Origin: Verrucomicrobiales bacterium
GTDB lineage: Bacteria; Verrucomicrobiota; Verrucomicrobiia; Verrucomicrobiales; DEV007
Direction of reading: 5' to 3'
Length of the DNA stretch: 34,535 bases
NCBI GenBank assembly: GCA_021648365.1
Contig: JAKISY010000050.1
Location: forward strand, 1-34,535
Below, one piece after another: positions 7,770 through 16,079 of this stretch; position 1 is the stretch's first letter; every line of letters begins with the position of its first letter. A program made the translations under genes and the position numbers. The notes beneath the pieces were generated by a model, which worked only from the letters and a program-made list of their open reading frames with translations, searched no databases and was not told where the DNA came from.

Positions 7770-9269
7770 CTAAGCGGCGAACTGGTTCAGGGAGACGTAG
7801 TCTTTGATGTATTCGGGAATGAGGTTGCGGTATTTCTCTGGCACGGCTTTCAAATCGCGAGTGGAAAAAACTGGGTTAGTAGCCAGTTGAGTGAATTCTT
7901 TGCTCTCAATGATGGCGCGGATATTATGGTTGGTGGCGTCGGAAAAAAAGCGTTTTTCGAATTCGCGTTGTTGGTAGGTTTCTTTCTGCTCTTCACCATC
8001 ATCATCGGTGAACTCGACGACAAAACCTTCTTCCGAGAGCAGCTCGGTGGTGATGTCGGTTCGAGCATCGATGACGGTGGGGTTGATGAGGAAACCGTCT
8101 TTGACTCCGTCGAGCAGCGAGTAACGAAAAGTGGGCTGGCTGTCTGCACACCCAAAGGTGCGGTAGGTGTCGAGCAGGAGGCGTCTCTCGTGTTCGCGTG
8201 GGTCTTTGGTGGTGGGTTTGTCTTTGTTAAAACGCTTGAGGTAGTCGCGTGGTGTGGCGGTGAGTCCAAGCTTGGCTCCGACGAAGTATTCAAATACGGC
8301 ACGGGCATTGCCTGAGATCGAGCGATGGGCTTCGTCCGAGATGATGAGATCAAAATCGGTAGGTGAAAACAGCGATTGGTATTTGTTATTGAACAACAGT
8401 GACTGAACGGTGGTAACGACAATTTCTGCCCGTCGCCAGTCATCACGGTTTTCTTTGTAAACAATCGTTTGGTAGTCGTTAGCTAAGAGGAATTTGAAGG
8501 CGTCACGAGCTTGGTTTTCGAGTTCGAGTCGGTCGACGAGAAAGAGTACGCGCTGGGCGTTTCCAGAGCGCAGAAAAAGTTTGATCACGGCGGCGGCGAT
8601 CAGAGTTTTACCTGTTCCGGTTGCCATCTCAAACAAGAAGCGGTCACCGCCATTCTTCACTGCGCTTTGTAGGGCATGAACCGCTTTTTTTTGATAAGGA
8701 CGAAGGAAGCGCAACTTATTGGCTTCGATGAAAGCGGGGCGTTCCGATTCATTGATCCAAGCGGCTTCTGAAGCGTAGCCGGGTCGCTGGGTCAAAGTGA
8801 TGTAATCATCATCGATTTTTTCATCGACGAGGCGTTGGGTGTCAGGTGTGGTTTTTGCATAAGTGCTGACTGACAGGGGTGTGGGAAAGGTGGTGATAAC
8901 ATAGGGATTTCCCCGATCGAGATCCCAGAAATAATGGAGATTGCCGTTTGATAGAATGATGAAACGGCAGTTTTGCGAACGAGCATATTTACGAGCTTGC
9001 TCTTTTCCTACCAGCGGCGACTTGCTTTCGGATTTGGCTTCGAGGACGATGAGGGGGAAGCCTTTTGAGTCTAGTAGGAGAAAGTCAATGAAACCGCGTG
9101 AGGATTCTTCAAAGTTTTCGCCTAGTTCATTGAGCGCCTGCGAGGTCACTTTGACCTTGGGTTCGAGGCAGATGTTGGCCGCGCCAGTTTCATCATCAAA
9201 AAAACGCCAACCGGCCGCTTCGAGCAGATGGTTGATTTTGATGCGTGCGGTGGCTTCTTTGGCGCTCAT
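7770..9269 (-). CDS. HsdR-like restriction helicase-nuclease lacking helicase domain 2
   Basis: The 499-residue protein starts like a type I restriction R subunit. A PD-(D/E)xK nuclease is seen at D62 ... E77-A-K79. A first RecA-like helicase domain follows, with LRPYQ (189-193), Walker A ATGTGKT (216-222), DEAH (312-315) and TATP (337-340). Full R subunits are usually 750-1000 residues and carry a second RecA domain with the Q-x-x-G-R-x-x-R motif plus a C-terminal domain. Here the chain passes from the segment after TATP, near residue 450 (FFSDATNHN, just where domain 2 would begin), straight to a short tail ending YIKDYVSLNQFAA. An in-frame internal deletion is the simplest explanation. No hsdM or hsdS lies in the window. 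It is either a decayed remnant or a reduced effector acting with KilA-N. Confidence 0.8.
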   Translation of the reverse strand: MSAKEATARIKINHLLEAAGWRFFDDETGAANICLEPKVKVTSQALNELGENFEESSRGFIDFLLLDSKGFPLIVLEAKSESKSPLVGKEQARKYARSQNCRFIILSNGNLHYFWDLDRGNPYVITTFPTPLSVSTYAKTTPDTQRLVDEKIDDDYITLTQRPGYASEAAWINESERPAFIEANKLRFLRPYQKKAVHALQSAVKNGGDRFLFEMATGTGKTLIAAAVIKLFLRSGNAQRVLFLVDRLELENQARDAFKFLLANDYQTIVYKENRDDWRRAEIVVTTVQSLLFNNKYQSLFSPTDFDLIISDEAHRSISGNARAVFEYFVGAKLGLTATPRDYLKRFNKDKPTTKDPREHERRLLLDTYRTFGCADSQPTFRYSLLDGVKDGFLINPTVIDARTDITTELLSEEGFVVEFTDDDGEEQKETYQQREFEKRFFSDATNHNIRAIIESKEFTQLATNPVFSTRDLKAVPEKYRNLIPEYIKDYVSLNQFAA

Positions 9270-9388
9270 GTGCGGTTTGAGAAACTATGTTCAAGTTTCC
9301 AAGTAGGGGGTTTCTATAACATAAAAGGAGAGTTTCTTCGAGAGGTGTTTTGAGGAGAATAATGGTGAAAGGGCAGGATGAGGTTTAC

Positions 9389-9520
9389 ATGGATGAGCCG
9401 AGTGAAGCGAAGACAGCCGAAGCTTTTGTTGAACGAAGGCAACATTCGGGATGCACAGGATTTTTTTAGGATAAGATCATTTGGGAATTTTAAATTTTTA
9501 TCCTGTATATCCTGTTCAAA
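9389..9520 (+). repeat. 73-bp repeat copy F (right inverted copy) with palindromic tail
   Basis: Bases 9389-9461 match copy E in inverse orientation (68/73). The following bases to 9516 form a palindromic tail in which GCACAGGAT and AGGATAAG face TTATCCTG and ATATCCTG. It lies in the 627-base gap between the HsdR-like gene and aroD, directly left of the MITE at 9523. Bases 9270-9388, upstream of the HsdR-like gene, probably hold its promoter, but none could be assigned with confidence. Confidence 0.75.
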
Positions 9521-9522
9521 TT

Positions 9523-9726
9523 CAGAACACCTGACACGTCCTTGGGAAATGCTGTTGGAATGGGAACCGTTAAATTTGAGATTAAAATTCAAAGTGATAC
9601 CAAAACGAGGGAAGACGGATTGCCAATCCATTCCACGGACTGATGTTAATGCGTAAAGTTCTAATATTTTGCGGGCGGCAGTTCAGAGTGGTATCAGAAT
9701 AAGCTTATCCCGTGTAAGGTGTTCTG
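9523..9726. mobile_element. MITE-like element, copy 1 (204 bp)
   Basis: A second copy of the same 204-base length is at 17991-18194; about 193 of 204 positions agree and most differences fall in the last 30 bases. The ends are inverted repeats: CAGAACACCTGACAC at 9523-9537 and its complement at 9712-9726 with one mismatch. The element is flanked by a direct repeat AAATT (9518-9522 and 9727-9731), as expected for a 5-bp target duplication. It has no credible coding frame, so it must be moved by a transposase encoded elsewhere. The transposase family is unknown. Confidence 0.85.
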
Positions 9727-9731
9727 AAATT

Positions 9732-9896
9732 GCATTTCCATCATTATCCCTGCAATTCCTCCATGCGATGGTAGATATGCAAGGATGATAGTTCGTCAGG
9801 ATCGTGAAGTCATACGAGGGGAAGGGCAATTCCTTTAGCTGATTTTCCTCGGAGGATTCGACAGGACTCATCAGTGAAAAGGCGTGGTTTGAAATC
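9732..9896. other. Intergenic stretch downstream of aroD, nothing recognised
   Basis: Both strands were read between the MITE and the aroD stop. A short minus-strand frame that starts inside the aroD end and runs into the MITE exists but shows no family resemblance. No hairpin with a T-run was seen. Confidence 0.4.
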
Positions 9897-10586
9897 TCAG
9901 ATTTCACCGATGAGGTTTTTCAGTTGTTTGGCGGGCCATTGGCCGGGGGCGTTGGGGGTGGCGAGGTAGCCGTAGTTGAGCGCGGAGCCGGCTTTGGCAA
10001 AGAGTAGGCGGGAGATTTTTCCTAGTGGTCCCATACCCATCAGACTGATTTTGATGCGTGTTTCATTTTCGCAGACTTGGGCGAGTTCGCACAAGCGGTC
10101 GAGAGAATCGAGGTGGACGGCGATTTTGCAGACGTCGGCTTCGGCGTCGATGGCCGCTTCGATTTTGTCTTGGATGGTGGAGATGGATGGAGTGCTTTTG
10201 AAATCGTGAAAAGAGAGGATGATCTTTTTTCCAGCTGATCGAGCGGCTTCGAGAGTGTCGCTCATTTCATCGACGGAACGCAGTTCGATGTCGAGGGCGT
10301 CGATTTGAGGGAGGAAGCGGGCGTAGAGTTGCTGGCGTGCGGCGGCGTCTAGAGAGCCGTCGCCGCCTTCGTCGGGGTGACGGGCGGTGGCGAGGATGGG
10401 TAAGTTGGGATGGTGATCGCTGAGCAGGGTTTCGATTGGATCCAGTTGATCGCTCAGGCTGTCGAGGCGTAGTTCGATGATGTCGCAGTGGTGTGCGGCA
10501 GAGGTGCTGGATAAGAAGTCCAGATCTGCTGAATTGCAGACGGGAGCGACTACTTGGGGCGATGAAAAATCGATAGGGAATGGCAT
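9897..10586 (-). CDS. aroD: Type I 3-dehydroquinate dehydratase
   Basis: AroD converts 3-dehydroquinate to 3-dehydroshikimate in the shikimate pathway, through a Schiff base. The 229-residue protein has the normal length for the type I class. Family signatures visible are the substrate-binding E-L-R-L-D motif (38-42), TARHPDEGG (67-75), catalytic His127 in SFHDF, Schiff-base Lys154 in CKIAV, SLMGMGPLGKISR (about 180-193) and the C-terminal ALNYGYL ... APGQ. The ATG at 10586 fits the family N-terminus. It stands alone; no other shikimate gene is adjacent. Confidence 0.95.
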   Translation of the reverse strand: MPFPIDFSSPQVVAPVCNSADLDFLSSTSAAHHCDIIELRLDSLSDQLDPIETLLSDHHPNLPILATARHPDEGGDGSLDAAARQQLYARFLPQIDALDIELRSVDEMSDTLEAARSAGKKIILSFHDFKSTPSISTIQDKIEAAIDAEADVCKIAVHLDSLDRLCELAQVCENETRIKISLMGMGPLGKISRLLFAKAGSALNYGYLATPNAPGQWPAKQLKNLIGEI

Positions 10587-10750
10587 GTTGGTATGGATCT
10601 GTGCCGGAAGGTAGCAGAGAATAGCGGAGAGAACCTGCGAAAAAGTTTGTGAATTTGATCTTTTGGGGCAATCTTACTGGTTCTAGGATCAAAATGATGA
10701 TCTCAACTGCTTGCTGAAAGGCAATTAAACACAAACTCAAACAAAAAAAT

Positions 10751-11137
10751 ATGAAAAAATTCCTCGCTATACTGTCGTGTGTGCTGGTTTCTGCATCCTT
10801 CTCTTTCGCCGGAGAGTTTCCTGATATCAGTATCACTGAAATGAAAGAAGTGATCAAGTCTGGTAAAGTCACTGTGATTGACGTGATGGGAACTGGTTCC
10901 TACAAAAAAGGTCACGTTCCTGGAGCTATCGATTTCAAAGCTAACGCTGATAAATTGGAGTCACTGTTGCCGAAAGACAAAGGGGCATTGATCGTTGCGT
11001 ATTGTGGCGGTCCTTCTTGCAATGCTTACAAATCAGCTGCTAAAGCTGCTGAGGCACTGGGTTACACCAACGTGAAACACATGTCTGCTGGCATCTCTGG
11101 ATGGCTGCAGGCTGGTGAAAAAACCGACAAAGGTTAA
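10751..11137 (+). CDS. Secreted single-domain rhodanese-like protein
   Basis: The 128-residue protein has a clear signal peptide (MKKFLAILSCVLVSASFSFA, cleavage after residue 20) and one rhodanese domain. GHVPGAIDF is at about residues 54-62, the active loop is CGGPSC (85-90) with Cys85 as the likely sulfur-carrying residue, and MSAGISGWLQAG is at the end. The usual D-V-R-x-x-x-E-F before GH is replaced by DVMGTGSYKK. It probably acts as a periplasmic sulfurtransferase or thiol protein; the substrate is unknown. The leader is A-rich with no clear Shine-Dalgarno. A strong terminator follows 20 bases after the stop, so the gene is monocistronic. Confidence 0.9.
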   Translation: MKKFLAILSCVLVSASFSFAGEFPDISITEMKEVIKSGKVTVIDVMGTGSYKKGHVPGAIDFKANADKLESLLPKDKGALIVAYCGGPSCNAYKSAAKAAEALGYTNVKHMSAGISGWLQAGEKTDKG

Positions 11138-11157
11138 TTTTACTGGTATTAAATTTA

Positions 11158-11197
11158 ACGGGTGCTCTTCGCGAAAGCGGAGGCACCCGTTTTTTGT
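11158..11197 (+). terminator. Intrinsic terminator after the rhodanese gene
   Basis: AACGGGTGC pairs with GCACCCGTT around an inner loop containing TTCGCGAAAGCGG, followed directly by a TTTTTT run. It starts 20 bases after the stop codon. Confidence 0.85.
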
Positions 11198-11212
11198 GAA
11201 AAATTAAGAATT

Positions 11213-11345
11213 GGAAACCACGGATAGCACAGCTGACCCAGCGAATGCGGGGGAGACAGCCAGCCGTAGCGAAGAGAAGACAGGCAACCTGAAAGGTTGA
11301 GTGCAGCGCCCAAAGGAAACTACCCGAAGGCAAATGAACGCAGAA
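11213..11345. repeat. Dispersed modular intergenic repeat, copy G (long form)
   Basis: The long form runs AACCACGGATAGCACAGC, GACAGCC, CCGTAGCGAAGAGAAGACA, then GGCAACCTGAAAGGTTGAG (a small hairpin), AGCGCCCAAAGGAAACTACC, CGAAGGCAAATGAACGCAG. The same order is found in copy I at 30053-30214. The remaining gap to 11524 holds degenerate phrases such as ACCTTCGTGTTTCTTAGTG, which belong to the same kind of intergenic repeat text. No gene is seen in 11198-11524. Confidence 0.75.
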
Positions 11346-11524
11346 GGACGCAGATGGGAAAATAAATTAGAGGTTAACCATGAAGAAAATGAAGTGAATG
11401 AAGGTTAAGAGGGGATTGAGAATCGATTTGAAATTTGAGATTTGAAATTGAGTTCACTTTCAAAAACCTTCGTGTTTCTTAGTGAACTTAGTGGACGATT
11501 TTTTCATCTTCCTTCATTGATGGT

Positions 11525-12799
11525 TCACCTCGGCAGGGTGGTTTGCAGGAGTTTTTTGATGATGCGTTTTTCTGCGCTGGGGAGGTAGGAGTAGTTGGGG
11601 TCGGGTTTATCGGTGCTGAGGGCTTTGGCTAGTTTTTGGTAGATCTGTTGTTTGAATTTTTTGGGTAGGCCTTGGAAGGCGTTGCTGTAGATCATGTAGG
11701 AGCAGCGGTATTTGAACAGGTGGCGGCCGAGGTCGAGATCTTTTAGGGATTCTCCGCTGGCGAGGGTTTGGCGGTTGGCGCGGAAGTCTTTTTTGAATTG
11801 GGCATCGCCTTGGATGCCCCTTGGCAGGTTGGCCTCGTCGGCGAATAGTAGGTAACGGGTGAGGTCACTGGTGATGCGTTCGAGCTCTTTGCTATGAGCG
11901 GGGTTGAGGATGCCTTTATCGCTGTCTTGATAAGCGCGGTATTTGTAGCCGGCCTCGACCACCCGATTGATGAAACCGACTTGATGTTCGTGCAGCAGTT
12001 GTGGCAGGATGTCGCTGCGATCTAGCGGGTAGTTGTTGAAATCAAAAAGCTGACCGGGCTGGATGATTTGTTTTTTCAAACCAGCGGGTGAGAGTTGTCC
12101 GATCAGGTTGCCCCAGTGTTTTTTGATCGGATCTGCGCCGGTGAGATGCCAACCGCCAAAACGATCTTCGAGCGGGATTTGGTGACCCGTTTGCTCGCGG
12201 CGAAATGAGTTGAGACTACCGCCGTTGGGACCGGGGATGACAGATTTAATCACTAGACCAGGTACGTGGCGGGTGTCGGTATCGGCGTGGCAGTTCATAC
12301 AGCGCTTGGCGCGTTGGGGTTGTGGTGTGCCTTGATCTCGTGGGATTTCAAAGATATAAAAGATGCCGCCGAGTTGTGGGTCGATGGAGATGATTTCGAT
12401 TTTTCCTCCGGGGATATAACCGAGATAGAGGTCTTCGTTGAAGTAGAGCGCACGTGGATTGCGGGGGGAGATCTTGCTCAACTGCAGGCTGGTGGTGGAA
12501 AAAACCAGCATTTGTGAGGCGGCGGGGATGTCGAGAGCTTTGAGCAAGCTGGTGACAAAAGTGAGTTGGTTTTGGGTATCGAGTTGGATTTTTCCTGATT
12601 CAAAGTCAGGGATGAGTTTTGAGAAGGGGTCGTTGAGCGGGCGCGTCCAATATTGGTGCGCGGGGGAGGTCAGGTCGGCGAAGGTGGTGTCCTCTCGGCA
12701 AGTGGCGCTGGGTGCGAGCACGAGCAGTTGCAAACCTAGACTCGCCAGTAGGCAGTAGAGGTAAAGTGGGGCGTGGGTGATGGTTTTGAGGGGAAACAC
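11525..12799 (-). CDS. Exported cytochrome c-like protein with one CxxCH
   Basis: The 424-residue product begins at a GTG (12797-12799) and has a hydrophobic N-terminus (about 9-33) typical of an export signal. One haem c motif, CMNCH, is at residues 167-171, preceded by KR and followed by AD. The remainder has no second CxxCH. A conserved-looking segment near the C-terminus (GRHLFKYRCSYMIYSNAFQGLP) resembles uncharacterised Verrucomicrobia/Planctomycetes proteins. It lies 63 bases downstream of the large PVC haem dehydrogenase gene and is likely co-transcribed. It may therefore accept electrons from that enzyme, which is an inference from context. The exact family name is not recognised. Confidence 0.7.
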   Translation of the reverse strand: MFPLKTITHAPLYLYCLLASLGLQLLVLAPSATCREDTTFADLTSPAHQYWTRPLNDPFSKLIPDFESGKIQLDTQNQLTFVTSLLKALDIPAASQMLVFSTTSLQLSKISPRNPRALYFNEDLYLGYIPGGKIEIISIDPQLGGIFYIFEIPRDQGTPQPQRAKRCMNCHADTDTRHVPGLVIKSVIPGPNGGSLNSFRREQTGHQIPLEDRFGGWHLTGADPIKKHWGNLIGQLSPAGLKKQIIQPGQLFDFNNYPLDRSDILPQLLHEHQVGFINRVVEAGYKYRAYQDSDKGILNPAHSKELERITSDLTRYLLFADEANLPRGIQGDAQFKKDFRANRQTLASGESLKDLDLGRHLFKYRCSYMIYSNAFQGLPKKFKQQIYQKLAKALSTDKPDPNYSYLPSAEKRIIKKLLQTTLPR

Positions 12800-12862
12800 G
12801 GTGCTGGTCTGCTTGGCAGGATTGAAACAGCACAGTGTAAAATGAAAAAGCCTGTTGGCAAA

Positions 12863-15808
12863 CTATTGATCGGCGGGTTTCACCTTTGCTGCTTGCTGAA
12901 CAAAGGCGATCACATCAGCGAGTTTTTGTGGATCGAGGGCGGCTTCCAATCCCTCAGGCATGGCAGACAGTCCGACGGATTCGAGCGATTGGATTTCACT
13001 GCGTAACAAGGAGCGCTTGCTGCCGTCGAGGATTTGCAGGGTCAAACTACCTCCGGACTCTTCGATGATCATTCCTGCCAGCGATTCTCCGCCGTTGAGG
13101 GTGATGCTGTAGAGCAGAAATTTGTCTTCGATCGCTCGGTTGGGGTCGAGGATGGCGGTGAGCAATGCGCCGGAAGAGTTGTCTGAGAGTGCGGTCAGAT
13201 CGGGTCCGATGTGGCGTCCGATATCTCCCAGTTGATGACAGACGGAACACAGGGCGGTGAACAGGGCTTTGCCCTTGGCGGGGTCGCCCTTGAGTTTGAG
13301 GCTAGGGGTGAATTTCTCGACCACGGCAACTCGGTTGCTGTTGTTGGCGGCGGTGAATATCTTTTTGGCACGTTTTTGGATGGCGTCATTTTTATAACGT
13401 AACAAGCGATCTTTTCCGGCGGCATCTATCGATGCACTAGCGATTTTTTTGTCTTCGAGGGCTTGCAGAAGTTTGAGGGTAGCGCTTTTCCGGTTGAGAC
13501 ACTGGCTGACGATGGTGGCGCGTAGTGAGGGCGTGCTTTGCGACCAGGCGAGGAGCAGGCTGTCGATTTCTCCAGATTCTGCTAGCCGCAAACTGGCGGC
13601 GGTTTGGATGAGAGTGGGAGATTGCGGACTGAGCAGGGAGGCGAGGAGTTGGATGTCGGATTTTTTGTCTGCGGGGTTGCGACCGAGGATGGTGAGTGCC
13701 GCGATGCGATCATCGACGGGGGCTTGTGGGTCGCTAGCTATTTTCCGAGCGGTGGTAGAAAGTTCAGCTGCGGTGTCGAGAGCGTTTTTCAGCTCAGGCG
13801 ATGCTTTTTGGTGATAAACAGCGAGTTTGGTTTTGCGTCGATCCATCACTTTGAGAAAGTGGGCGTAGATGGAAAAACGTGCGGGCAGGCTCTGGTTTTT
13901 TCCCATAGTGAGGATGTGAACCACTGCGTCCTCGTTTTGCATGGCGAGTGCGGTTTCTAATAAATAGGGTAGCAGAGGGGCTGCGAGTTTTGCAGGCTCA
14001 CTTGCCAGTGCTGCAGCTACGGTTCCCAAGTGATTGGGAAGAGAGCTCATGGCGGCGGCGGTAAAAAAAGAATCCTTGGAATGGGAAAGTGCTAGTTTGG
14101 CGAGAGTCTGTCCGGCTTTTTCACTTGGCCATTCGCCGAGGGCGAGAGCTAACTGAAACTGAACGTCGGGATCGACATCCTCGGATAGGCTTAATAAAGC
14201 AGGCAGTAGTTCGGGATTGGATTTGGCGAAGGATTCGCTGAGTCGGAGCGCGTGACGGCGAACTCCGGGATGGGAATCTGCCAGACTGGTGGAGATGTGT
14301 TGGGCGTTTAGAAGTTTCAAGCCGTCGAGCACACAAAGGGCGTGCAGTCTTGCCAAGGGCTGCTCGCTGGATTGCAATAATTTTTCCAGATGAGGCAAAG
14401 CTGAAGGATCATTTTTCCACAGCAATAACTGGTGGGAGGTGTCCCGAGTCCAAGCGTTGTTTGAGCTTAACAGGGAAACCAGTTCACCAGTGTTTTTTTT
14501 AGTTAGGATTGGAGCTATAGCGCCACCGGTTTTGTCAGAGACCACGCGGTAGATGCGCCCGCGATCAGAGCCTGCGCGGAGATTGAGCACTTTCTGCCAC
14601 ACCTCAGGGATCCACTCAGGGTGCTCGATCACGTAGCGGTGCATGTCGGTGACCCAGAGGGCTCCATCGGGTCCGGTGTGGGCGCTGGTGGGACGAAACC
14701 AGTTGTCAGTGGAGCTGAGGAATTCAGATTCGCTTTCATCCTTGGCGCGATGACTGTGGCGAGCGACCGTTTTTACCGGATCAAAAACCTCGCGATGAAC
14801 CAGATTGTGAACGGGTTCGCAGACAAAGGCGTTGCCGTTGAATTCAGCTCCGAGGCGAGGGTCACGGTGAATGGTTAGACCGCAGGCGGAGGTGATGCGG
14901 TTGGCAGCGGAAGGCACGTTGAAACGAGCAGCGGGAGTGCCGGCAGGGTAGATCCGGGGAACGGTTGGTATTTCCGGCACTTGATGGATAGCGCTGGGGT
15001 AGGTGATGTGAGGGTTGCGCCGCAACCAGGCATCTGGTAGGACAAATTGGTAGAGTGGGCGTGAGTTGCTACAGCCGTACCAGTTGCCCCAATCATCGCG
15101 GGTGCGACCATTCTGGGTGCGGCCGGTTTCTAGTTCGATGTCTCCGCTGTCAGGGTGGATGCGCAGATCAAATCCTCCCAATTCCACCGATTTGCCGGTT
15201 TTTGCAGAGACCACTTTGCCACCACTGTCGCCGTTGGCGAGGTGCAGCCAGTTGTCGAGACCCCAAGCCAGCGTGTTGACTCGGTGTTGTTGATTGCCTT
15301 CTCTGAATCCTGTGAAGAGGATGGTTTTTTTATCGGCCTTGCCATCGTGGTCGCTGTCTTCTGCGTAGAAGACCTCTGGAGCAGCGACGATGATGACTCC
15401 GTTGCGCCAGGCTTTGACGGCAGTAGGGAAGCGCAGCCCTTCCATGAATAAGGTGGAGCGGTCGTATTTGCCGTCACCGTTGCTGTCTTCGAGGAAACGA
15501 ACCCGCCCTCCGGGCGTGCCTTTGCCGTCGGGTCCAAGCGGGTAGTCCGCCATTTCAACGACCCACAATTTGCCATCAGGTCCCCAGTCCAGGCTGATGG
15601 GGTCCATGACCATGGGTTCGGCTGCGATCAGTTCTACTTTCAGTCCGTGACCAGCTTTTACGGTGGCGACGGATTTTTCGAGCGGAAGAGGTTTGGGCAT
15701 TTTGAACCCTGGTGGGAGGGTTTCGACTTTTTCGTAAGCGCACAGAGAGCTGTTCAAAAAAGAACCACTAGTGATCAGGACGGATAAAAATAGGGTTTTG
15801 ATTTTCAT
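12863..15808 (-). CDS. PVC-type haem-binding dehydrogenase (beta-propeller, HEAT-like repeats, CxxCH domain)
   Basis: The 981-residue protein belongs to the large Planctomycetes/Verrucomicrobia family with a membrane-bound dehydrogenase propeller (TIGR02604) and a C-terminal haem domain (TIGR02603). The ATG at 15808 gives a good signal peptide (MKIKTLFLSVLITSGSFLNS). The propeller spans about residues 30-420 (GLKVELIAAEP, PDGKLWVVEMADYP, GRVRFLEDSNGDGKYD, HRVNTLAWGLDNWLHLANGD, TGPDGALWVTDMHRY). An alpha-helical HEAT-like region follows, then a cytochrome c domain with CSVCH at 854-858. An in-frame start 25 codons upstream exists but precedes no signal sequence. It probably oxidises a sugar or alcohol in the periplasm and passes electrons to a c-type cytochrome. 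The substrate is unknown. Confidence 0.93.
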   Translation of the reverse strand: MKIKTLFLSVLITSGSFLNSSLCAYEKVETLPPGFKMPKPLPLEKSVATVKAGHGLKVELIAAEPMVMDPISLDWGPDGKLWVVEMADYPLGPDGKGTPGGRVRFLEDSNGDGKYDRSTLFMEGLRFPTAVKAWRNGVIIVAAPEVFYAEDSDHDGKADKKTILFTGFREGNQQHRVNTLAWGLDNWLHLANGDSGGKVVSAKTGKSVELGGFDLRIHPDSGDIELETGRTQNGRTRDDWGNWYGCSNSRPLYQFVLPDAWLRRNPHITYPSAIHQVPEIPTVPRIYPAGTPAARFNVPSAANRITSACGLTIHRDPRLGAEFNGNAFVCEPVHNLVHREVFDPVKTVARHSHRAKDESESEFLSSTDNWFRPTSAHTGPDGALWVTDMHRYVIEHPEWIPEVWQKVLNLRAGSDRGRIYRVVSDKTGGAIAPILTKKNTGELVSLLSSNNAWTRDTSHQLLLWKNDPSALPHLEKLLQSSEQPLARLHALCVLDGLKLLNAQHISTSLADSHPGVRRHALRLSESFAKSNPELLPALLSLSEDVDPDVQFQLALALGEWPSEKAGQTLAKLALSHSKDSFFTAAAMSSLPNHLGTVAAALASEPAKLAAPLLPYLLETALAMQNEDAVVHILTMGKNQSLPARFSIYAHFLKVMDRRKTKLAVYHQKASPELKNALDTAAELSTTARKIASDPQAPVDDRIAALTILGRNPADKKSDIQLLASLLSPQSPTLIQTAASLRLAESGEIDSLLLAWSQSTPSLRATIVSQCLNRKSATLKLLQALEDKKIASASIDAAGKDRLLRYKNDAIQKRAKKIFTAANNSNRVAVVEKFTPSLKLKGDPAKGKALFTALCSVCHQLGDIGRHIGPDLTALSDNSSGALLTAILDPNRAIEDKFLLYSITLNGGESLAGMIIEESGGSLTLQILDGSKRSLLRSEIQSLESVGLSAMPEGLEAALDPQKLADVIAFVQQAAKVKPADQ

Positions 15809-15957
15809 GGGGGGAAGAACCTGTTTGAGGTCTTTGTAAAGAAGAGTAGAAAATAAGATTAACGATAGAGCGCCATTCGTCAATCAAGCAGCGGGTGAGA
15901 TGAGTGTCGATCGGTGATTCTTGATTGTTGAAGGCGGGAGAAAGAGAAGAGTGGCTC

Positions 15958-16046
15958 ACGCAGAGGCGCGGAGGCGCGGAGGGGAATTAGGAATTAGGAA
16001 TTAGGAATTGGGAATTGGGAATTGGGAATTGGGAATTGGGAATTTT
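15958..16046. repeat. Heptanucleotide tandem repeat with GGCGCGGA lead-in
   Basis: After CGCAGAGGCGCGGAGGCGCG, a 7-base unit is repeated from 15984: GAATTAG three times, GAATTGG five times, then a partial GAATTTT. The block lies about 35 bases upstream of the antitoxin-like gene at 16080, close enough for copy number to affect its promoter region. Confidence 0.85.
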
Positions 16047-16079
16047 GACAAAGGGGTGTTTTGATGTTTTTGTGTTTTT

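Noticed and set aside
7698..8315. 205-codon plus-strand frame over the HsdR-like gene
   Set aside because: Antisense shadow; the minus-strand protein carries nuclease and helicase motifs.
7770..9269. Complete type I restriction system
   Set aside because: No hsdM or hsdS gene is present and the R-like protein lacks the second helicase domain.
9314..9631. Frames across the repeat and MITE region
   Set aside because: They span copy F and the MITE and do not continue between the two MITE copies, so they are not genes.
9683..9907. 74-codon minus-strand frame downstream of aroD
   Set aside because: Begins inside aroD, runs into the MITE, and has no family resemblance.
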